Below are positions 57,209-64,000 of a stretch of DNA of 64,000 nucleotides, piece after piece. The position numbers and the translations under genes were made by a program. Position 1 is the stretch's first letter, and every line of letters begins with the position of its first letter. This DNA comes from Panulirus ornatus. Its lineage: Eukaryota; Arthropoda; Malacostraca; Decapoda; Palinuridae. Location of the stretch: the NCBI RefSeq assembly GCF_036320965.1, contig NC_092262.1, positions 10,625,072 through 10,689,071 of the forward strand. The letters are read 5' to 3'. Under the pieces are notes generated by a model, which made no database searches, was not told the DNA's origin, and saw nothing but the letters and a program-made list of their open reading frames with translations.

Positions 57209-57560
57209 TGAGCACGACGGTACGACCCTCGAGCACGGCGGTACGACCCTCGAGCACGGCGGTACGACCCTCGAGCACGACGTTACGACCCTCGAGCACG
57301 GCGGTACGACCCTCGAGCACGACGGTACGACCCTTGAGCACGGCGGTACGACCCTTGAACACGGCTTTACGACCCTCGAGCACGACGGTACGACCCTTGA
57401 GCACGGCGATACGACCCTCGAACACGACGGTACGACCCTTGAGCACGGCGATACGACCCTCGAACACGACGGTACGACCCTCGAACACGACGGTACGACC
57501 CTCGAACACGACGGTACGACCCTCGAACACGACTGTCAGGCTGGTATACCCATGAGTCGT
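57209..57560. mobile_element. 21-bp array of the foldback-like family, about 15 copies
   Basis: gagcacgacggtacgaccct repeats every 21 bp from 57210 to 57531, with gagcacggc and gaacacgac variants alternating. It ends with gactgtcaggctggtatacc and one reverse-oriented gagtcgtacc (57553), so it looks like a left array with a rudimentary right side. The 21-bp period gives long frames on both strands (TTLEHDG). Confidence 0.75.
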
Positions 57561-57612
57561 ACCTTCATCCCCAAGGAGTGTACACTGATAAGCAGGTCGT
57601 CGAAAAGTGAAG

Positions 57613-57663
<51 letters not shown>

Positions 57664-57676
57664 GCGCGCGCGCGTG
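57613..57676. repeat. (CA)n-(CG)n compound run
   Basis: (CA)24 passes into cgcgcgcgcgcgcg and tgtacg; a 60-bp purine-pyrimidine alternating tract. Confidence 0.97.
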
Positions 57677-57679
57677 TAC

Positions 57680-58445
57680 GCCTAGTGTGTATATATAAAT
57701 TGTGGGCGTTCGTTGAACGCCTTGTACATTCAGTACATAGTTTCGTCTATATGCCCTCAGCCATTATGTCCTCACATCCACACCAGCACTGAAATGCCTC
57801 GCCTCTGCATGATTAGACAGGTATTCAGTGTTTGAGTGGTTATGCCTCAATTGCCTCGTTTTGCCATGGATATGAGGCACGTCAGCGTGTGGCCATGGGG
57901 TGGTAGAGGGGGTTGGGGGCGGCGCCCGACGTGCTGGCGTCAGAACTGGCGACATTCGGTCGTAAAACAGCGGTGCCAGCAGCTTGTGTGTTTACGATTT
58001 TCCGGGTAAGTGTGTGTGTGTGTGTGTGTGTGTGTCGGTGCTCGTCATGACCTTGTCGTGTCATAACGTGGACTCATGCATGACACACGGCAGGTGGTGG
58101 CTCACCTGGCGCGGTATGGGGAGGGGAGCGGCACAAAGGTCTTCTCTAACCCCCTGGGTAATAAAGGCGCGCGACGGGGAACCATCCTGGTTGAGCTATG
58201 GATGGTTCCTGAAGCTTGTACTACTGGGTTGTGGACGAGTGTGTCCCCAGTATTAGGGAAGTACGTACTGGTGCCTTGTACTGGTGCAGGTACCCCACCA
58301 GGCTCCCCATGCTGTACCTGGTCGTGGTGTACCACTTGATGGGATGGTACGGATGCTGGCGCTGCGGTGCGGTGGCTGGGGCTACCACAGCACCTGGTGA
58401 GAGCAGTGGTTTCAACACCTGGGGAGGGTCTGGTCGACTCAGTGC
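57680..58445. other. Unassigned sequence
   Basis: A (TG)11 at 58013-58034 and a good donor-like ttccgg|gtaagtgt at 58002 without a convincing exon in front of it. No gene called. Confidence 0.4.
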
Positions 58446-58447
58446 AC

Positions 58448-58468
58448 GGGGGGGGGGGGGGGGGGGGG
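58448..58468. repeat. G21 homopolymer
   Basis: Twenty-one consecutive G residues, the longest G run in the window; run length in an assembly may be inexact. Confidence 0.95.
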
Positions 58469-58559
58469 TCAAGGTCCCCCAATACACGGGGTCACGCCAG
58501 CGCAAGACCTGAATGTCATGGGGTGTGAAATGCTGAGGAGGTGAACACCCCGTGTGGGT

Positions 58560-58612
58560 GCGGAGATGACCTGACCTTTGACCTGAGTCGAGGTTGTACT
58601 GTCATCTGTGCC
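58560..58612. promoter_or_regulatory. Perfect DR1 nuclear-receptor motif
   Basis: TGACCTTTGACCT at 58572-58584 is the reverse of AGGTCAAAGGTCA, the consensus DR1 bound by HNF4 and RXR/USP-type receptors. It is followed by gaggttgtactgtc, which resembles a reverse 21-bp unit of the foldback-like family, so this may be another relic of that family. Confidence 0.4.
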
Positions 58613-59546
58613 ACAGGTCACCTACCTGTAGGGTAATTTTGGACAATGGTAATTACTTTGAATCTCTGTATTCCATGAGGTATGGTTGGTGCTTCGGGTG
58701 AGTGAGGGTGTATGATGAGTTATGAGGTGGTGTTATGTGGGATGGTCGGTGAGTCTCATTGTTAACGATGCTGTTTCGTATATTTCAGGTACGTTGGGGG
58801 GTTCTCATTTCTTTAACGAGGCGAGATGCGTGTGCACGGTGAGTATACATTGTGTATATGGTCCTGTGTGGTCAGGCATGGCACATGGGAGTTCGTATGT
58901 GTACATTGTTGATGACCACAGGCGAGAAACGTTGCAGGTGTAGGTATTCATTTATCCTCCGAGATAATGGTCATTTATCTTACCGTGTACTGTGTGTGTG
59001 TGCGCCATGAGGTGTGTGTGTGTGTGTCGAGGGCGCGTCATGAGGTCATGAGGCCACGGGCTGTGTGTCATGAGGTCATAAGGCCATGGGTGTGTGTCGA
59101 AGGCGTATTATGTGCAACCTCACGGTGGGGTGTTACCGGACTCCGGCTCTTTTTCGAGGCCACACTGCGAGTGAGGAAGTCATCCCTTTGGCACGGCTGT
59201 ACCATCACCGTCAGAGAAGGTCGCTCTTCACAAGAGTCCGTCCTATCCCAGCTGCTCAGTGTAGCGCAGCCACGGAAGCTGCAAGGGAGCCCCTGGATCA
59301 GAGAGAAAAGGTCCCTGGTGTTATTTGGTGATATAGTTATACACATTATATGATGATATAGGTAATGTCTCACGCTGCTGACCCATGCATGTGGAAGCTG
59401 GGAGAATGTGTGGTGGGGGTCGAGGCATCATGTGCGACGTGCATGTGATGAGGGAGGCAGACGTGGGAGTGGCAAGGTGAGTGGCACGACGCTGATGGAG
59501 GTGGGGAGAGGGGGGGGGGGCAATTATCGACCAACCCTTAAGGGGT
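58613..59546. other. Unassigned sequence
   Basis: Short (TG) runs at 58990-59030 and a duplicated catgaggtca phrase at 59037-59080. The + frame 58967-59353 has no recognised domain. Confidence 0.35.
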
Positions 59547-59640
59547 GTGGGTGGATGAACAGCTGGATTGACTGTGGACCGACTGCCGTAACCAGGACTC
59601 GAACCTATTGGCTCGCGAGTGCGTCCCGGTCAGGATGTGT
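59547..59640 (-). mobile_element. tRNA-derived SINE copy (minus)
   Basis: On the minus strand GGTTCGAGTCCTGG is followed by cggcagtcggtccacagtca and atccagctgttcatcc, matching the body at 1264-1320. Confidence 0.7.
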
Positions 59641-59649
59641 ACTGTGAGC

Positions 59650-60640
59650 GTCACCCTCTGTGCCGCAGGGTCATCTTCCTCGGAGAAGCCACCGTTGCCC
59701 GCGAGCCGTGAGGCATATCTCTGCCCCTCGCTTACAACACAGGAGAGGTGGTATGGGTTAGACCCCCGCGGAAAGAATGGGGCGTCAATCAGGTCCCTGA
59801 CGAAATGTGGTGACTGGAGGCATTAGGTCAGGTAGAGTGTCATTGTCTGGAGTTTGGGGGGGGCAAGTTATTGCCCGCTGCTGTTGTCATAACTTTGGTC
59901 TGGATGTGTAGGAATAGACGGGGCAAGTACTGTGTTGGAAGGGTTTCCACATGGTGAGGATAAGGGGCAAAGGTATTGTCTAGTGTAGGTGTAGAATCTT
60001 CGTCTAAAGATGCATAGACGTGAGGACAAGCAGGGTGTTGAAGGGGGGTGTATCGTGGTGTGGTGGTGGTGGGTGCATGTGGCGTGTAGTCAGGTGTCTG
60101 GGAGAGCTGTGCAGGCAAAGGGTGGTTGGGGGACATCCCCCTTGTCTGTTATTGATCCTGTCGCCACACTACTAAACAGCAAGCTCGGATTACCACCGAC
60201 ACTTATACTTTACACACGCTCTTCTTCCCCACCACCCTTAGCCCCCCCCCCCCCTCTCTCTCGTGGGGAATGGGGCGCATGTTGGCCCCCCCCTCCCTCA
60301 CAATACACTGAGCCATCGGTAATGTGTAGTTACCCATTACTCTACACTCATGCGGCCCCCCTATGTGTGTATATACGAAATGTCCAGACTTACAATCGTG
60401 TTGATGTTTTCGCCTGGTGACATATACGGGCCATCCTGTGCCGTCACCCGACCACGTACCATGTTTCGTCCCACACCCCCATACCCCGAAGTGAGGGGGC
60501 CCCGTGGGCCAGTTGATCAAGCAGACTGTAACGTGCGGTGTCTCGGAGACGTGGCTGTGGAGTGTGGCAATCCAGACGTATCCTATTATGTCTTTGGCAA
60601 GTCCTCGAGCCGTAGACGCTGTTCTGCTCCCGTGTTCATT
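59650..60640. other. Unassigned sequence
   Basis: A C-rich run lies at 60240-60262. ctctgtgccgcag|ggtcatc at 59669 resembles a 3' splice site but no exon downstream is recognised. Confidence 0.35.
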
Positions 60641-60645
60641 ATCAG

Positions 60646-60689
<44 letters not shown>

Positions 60690-60718
60690 GTTGTTGTTGT
60701 TGTTGTTGTTGTTGTTAT
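60646..60718. repeat. (ATT)n-(GTT)n
   Basis: About 14 ATT units followed by about 9 GTT units. Confidence 0.97.
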
Positions 60719-61039
60719 TTTGTTATAGTTATTATGGTGGGAGTTGGTTGTAGGGTTGAGGGGATGTTTGTGGTGATTGCGGAACCAGCTGTTGTGTGAC
60801 ACACACACACACACACCTGTCATTCACCACAACGCACCCCATCAGACACACAGACACACCTTACGCCACTACACCTTGACCCCCAACGCGGTTCTGTGTA
60901 CACCCTCGTCACTAACCCATCCCCGTTTTCTTCCGTCAGCCTCCTCACGTGGCATAGGTTTAAGGTAGCGACTAGGGTCGTCTTTCGTGCCTGGGAATTA
61001 ATTACACTCCTCGGAAATCATAATTAATGGGGCCTCAAC

Positions 61040-61370
61040 AAAATGTCATGATGATAACTTATAAAAAGATTTAATGTTTGAAAGAAAATTATTTGAAAAT
61101 TGCCATTTTCTATATATGACTTTGCAGAAAATTATTTGAAAATTGCCGTTTTCTATATATGACTTTGCACAATATTTTGGTTTTTGTGTGAAATTCAATC
61201 AATAATTTCAGCCCTACGATATATCAGTTCATTGAAACTATTGTTATTGTGTGTTTTATTGATTTATTATTATATTATTATCTAATTATTATTGTCTATT
61301 ATTATTATTATTTTATCATTCGCTGTAATTAAAGTCATTCATTAATACAAAACTAATGCCTCATTACGGT
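61040..61370. repeat. AT-rich block with tandem hairpin duplication
   Basis: gaaaattatttgaaaattgc then cattttctatatatgacttt occurs twice (about 61082 and 61128). Each copy has GAAAAT-tgcc-ATTTTC (or tgcc to tgcg), a 6-bp stem with a 4-nt loop. The rest is (ATT)-like simple sequence, the most AT-rich block in the window. Confidence 0.85.
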
Positions 61371-61703
61371 TTCGCTTCACTACGGCTCGTTTATGAGGGT
61401 TTACCATGGAAATCCCATTTTCTCTCATTGGTCAGGCCCTGGGTGGGTTTGGGTGTGGGGGGTGAGGGAGTGAGTTGTCCGTTTTCTGTAATGGGAGGGT
61501 TGGGTGAGGGCGGCCGGACCCCGAGGCCACTAGAGTGGAGATCTCTCCTCCTCTCCTCTCTCTCCCCAGTGTGCCTCGTGGCACTATGGGGGGAAGGTTG
61601 CTCCTTCCCTCACCTCTGTGCTGATAACTTTTGGGGGAGTAGTTCACGTACGCTGAGGGAAGAAGACTTCTTGTTCTGGGTGCTTAAAGGTCAAAGTGTG
61701 CCC

Positions 61704-61848
<145 letters not shown>

Positions 61849-61969
61849 ATTACGCCATGCAGTAAACACAGACACGCGCACCATGTGTGTAAACAGAGAA
61901 ATTGTCACATTGGTCGATGTCGGAACTGCATGAGAGAATTTAGCCACTCATAAGCTGCCTTACATCGGC

Positions 61970-62185
61970 TAATGATATTAATAACAGTGATGATAATGAT
62001 AATTATCAGTAATTGTAATAATCATAGATTACTAACAGTTAGTGAAGATAACTACAATCATAAGGAGAATGATGATAATGATGCTATAAATACAACAAAG
62101 ATAAAGATTATAACCGCTGATGATAATAGTAATGACAAAACTGACCATAGTGATAAAAATCTGACATAACTGATAATAGTGATAA
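61970..62185. repeat. Cryptic GAT/AAT-rich simple sequence
   Basis: gatgataatgataa-type motifs scattered over about 200 bp. The + frame 61972-62169 is Asn/Asp/Lys-rich low complexity and not a gene. Confidence 0.8.
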
Positions 62186-62464
62186 TGATATGATGTTTCG
62201 TGCGATCAACGGCAGCCAAAGACTGCCTTTGTCCCAGACCAGACTGTGTGTGTGTGTGTGTGTGTGTGTGTGGTTTCTGGAGTATTCCACGCGTCGTGTT
62301 ATGGCAGCCCCTGAGCGCCGCTGGTCATCTACAAGTGGCTGACTTTAGATTAATAACTTGTGATTAAAGTATTTTTAAAGTGTACCAGACCAGCTAGGCT
62401 GGTGGTGAATTGTGTGCAGTTCTTGGCCCCAAACAGCTGGGTGGACCAGCGACCCACCCCAGCA

Positions 62465-62635
62465 GGTGTGGCTTGTGGGAGCAGAAGACCAGCAGAGGAG
62501 CGTGTGGTAGCGGAAGACCAGCAGGTGTGGCGTGTGGTAGCAGATGACCAGCAGGTGTGGCGTATGGTAGCAGAAGACCAGCAGGTGTGGTGTGTGGTAG
62601 CAGAAGACCAGCAGGTGTGGCATGTGGTAATCGGT
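62465..62635. repeat. 30-bp minisatellite, about 6 copies
   Basis: agcagaagaccagcaggtgt then ggcgtgtggt repeats every 30 bp (gcagg at 62521, 62551 and onwards). Confidence 0.94.
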
Positions 62636-62799
62636 GGATTTTAAAAAGATGTATAGAGTTTGTGATGAGGCTTGTGTGTGTGTGGGGGGGGGGGGGGAGG
62701 CAACAGGTGTGTATATATACTGGTGAAGTCATCGAGGTCGTGGGGGAAGATACCAAGGGCGTCGTCTTGCCCAGGAAGCCCATCTGCACCTCCTACACT

Positions 62800-63155
62800 T
62801 GTCCTACAAGGTCTTCCTCCAAGTAGGACTTCCCTCTCAAAGGTCCTCCGCTTACAAGGTCTTCCTCCAAGTAGGACTTCCCTCTCAAAGGTCCTCCACC
62901 TACAAGGTCTTCCTCCAAGTAGGACTTCCTTCTCAAAGGTCCTCCGCTTACAAGGTCTTCCTCCAAGTAGGACTTCCTTCTCAAAGGTCCTCCTCTTACA
63001 AGGTCTTCCTCCAAGTAGAACTTCCCTCTCAAAGGTCCTCCGCTTACAAGGTCTTCCTCCAAGTAGGACTTCCCTCTCAAAGGTCCTCCACTTACAAGGT
63101 CTTCCTCCAAGTAGTACTTCCTTCTCAAAGGCCCTCCGCTTACAAGGTCTTCCTC
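62800..63155. repeat. 48-bp minisatellite, about 7 copies
   Basis: acaaggtcttcctccaagta then ggacttccctctcaaaggtc, ctccgctt repeats every 48 bp. Two plus and two minus frames stay open through it (VGLPSQRSSAYKVFLQ on +); they are artefacts, including the 259-codon frame to 63578. Confidence 0.95.
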
Positions 63156-63234
63156 GGGCTGGTGTGGACACAGTCCATGGGTCATGACCTTACGCGTGGT
63201 GTTGCCCCATCGCTGAGGCAACCCTCCCGTTTTG

Positions 63235-63237
<3 letters not shown>

Positions 63238-63304
<67 letters not shown>
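63238..63304. repeat. (CA)n microsatellite
   Basis: About 33 CA units. Confidence 0.98.
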
Positions 63305-63306
<2 letters not shown>

Positions 63307-63309
63307 TGG

Positions 63310-64000
63310 TTATACCCTGTTGTTTGGTGTGTACGGCGTCCGGGATGGAGTGCTGTGGTTATAGAAAGCTTGGCATCGTGTGGGAGCCATTATTGTTATT
63401 ATTTTCTTGTGACTGCTGTTGTTGTAACAACAGACGCGAGGACGTCGGAAGGTCGGGTTACAGGGGACCTGATGGTACTTGGGGTTATCTGCTGGAGGAC
63501 AGTGATGATATCCTACATCTCGTTATCTCTGTAGATGGAGACGAGATGGAGTGGTTGGCCAGGAAGATGGTGCGTTGAATCATGAAGTCATCGTTTGCCC
63601 ATTACTGTTCCCTTTCTCTTCACGTTGGAGGCTCCAGTCATGGACGAAAGACCACATCAAAACCAGGCCTTTATTAAGATATAGAGAGAGGATTATAAGA
63701 GGGAATAAGAATGGGACGGGAAAAGCTTTGACGAATTCTGGAGGAAGTGAAAAACCAGTGTTTTGAAATGTGCGGCAGGTCATAGTTATTGCGAAAGACA
63801 TGAGATGGTTGAGAGTTCCAGAGCTTGGACGTTTAGGGAAAGAAATGGTTATCAAAACGGCCCACCCTTGAGTTGCCAACGGCCACACAGTAATCATGTG
63901 ACGCAGCAGCTTGCCTAGTATTGTGTGGTCTAGGTAGTGATGGTGGGGGGCACACAAGCAGCCACCTCTCAGGAGCAAAAAGCAAAGTAATACCTGTTGA
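63310..64000. other. Unassigned sequence to window end
   Basis: No tandem repeats. The minus frame 63580-63978 (132 codons, mixed composition: FPKRPSSGTLNHLMS, IILSLYLNKGLVLMW) is not low complexity, but I recognise no domain and it has no supporting signals. Confidence 0.35.

Noticed and set aside
58448..58468. G-quadruplex regulatory element
   Set aside because: A 21-G homopolymer can fold as a quadruplex, but there is no gene nearby and run length may be an assembly artefact.
62799..63578. 259-codon + frame through the 48-bp array
   Set aside because: The 48-bp period keeps several frames open at once, and the part after the array runs through (CA)n and shows no domain.

Overview
The window looks like nuclear DNA from an arthropod, most probably a decapod crustacean. 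It has very dense (TG)n, (CA)n, (CT)n, (AG)n and (TA)n microsatellites, many unrelated minisatellites with 21-69 bp units, tRNA-derived short retroposons, spliceosomal signals, and almost no protein-coding sequence. The taxon is inferred from this architecture and from general familiarity with decapod repeats (the GCGAGGTAGCG-type repeat); no database was searched. There are no operons, ribosome binding sites or prokaryotic genes, and nearly all long open frames come from stop-free tandem repeats.

Layout. 0-8.4 kb: simple repeats, a 34-bp, a 23-bp and a 33-bp minisatellite, one tRNA-derived composite retroposon and an inverted retroposon dimer. 8.4-10.04 kb: the only convincing gene piece, a CpG-rich promoter-like block (CCAAT, CRE and GC boxes) followed by a first coding exon (9523-10037, + strand) ending at a GT splice donor. 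10-25.8 kb: probably the start of its intron, with a 31-bp array of GTAAGT motifs, a CACGTG cluster and a 57-bp array carrying acceptor- and donor-like motifs. 25.8-29.9 kb: a 42-bp minisatellite abutting a 3.65-kb array of about 119 units of 30-32 bp. 30-47 kb: more minisatellites, SINE copies, and at 36.65 kb a juxtaposed acceptor/donor that fits a recursive-splicing site. 37.8-58.6 kb: a dispersed family of 21-bp ACGACGGTACGACCC repeats. At three loci the repeats face each other across a centre, in two of them with matching inverted arms, like a foldback transposon. 50.7-51.9 kb: a frameshifted relic with an RNase H-like motif series, probably from a retrotransposon. 58.6-64 kb: more simple repeats, AT-rich sequence and two minisatellites.

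A working model is that much of the window right of 10 kb is one very long intron of the + strand gene. The exon donor, the recursive-splice candidate and an apparent G+T bias of the + strand all agree with this, but no second coding exon was found, so it remains inference. The most novel items are the foldback-like 21-bp-repeat family with DR1-like receptor half-sites, the recursive-splice exon candidate, and the composite tRNA-SINE/(TA)n/GCGAGGTAGCG element.
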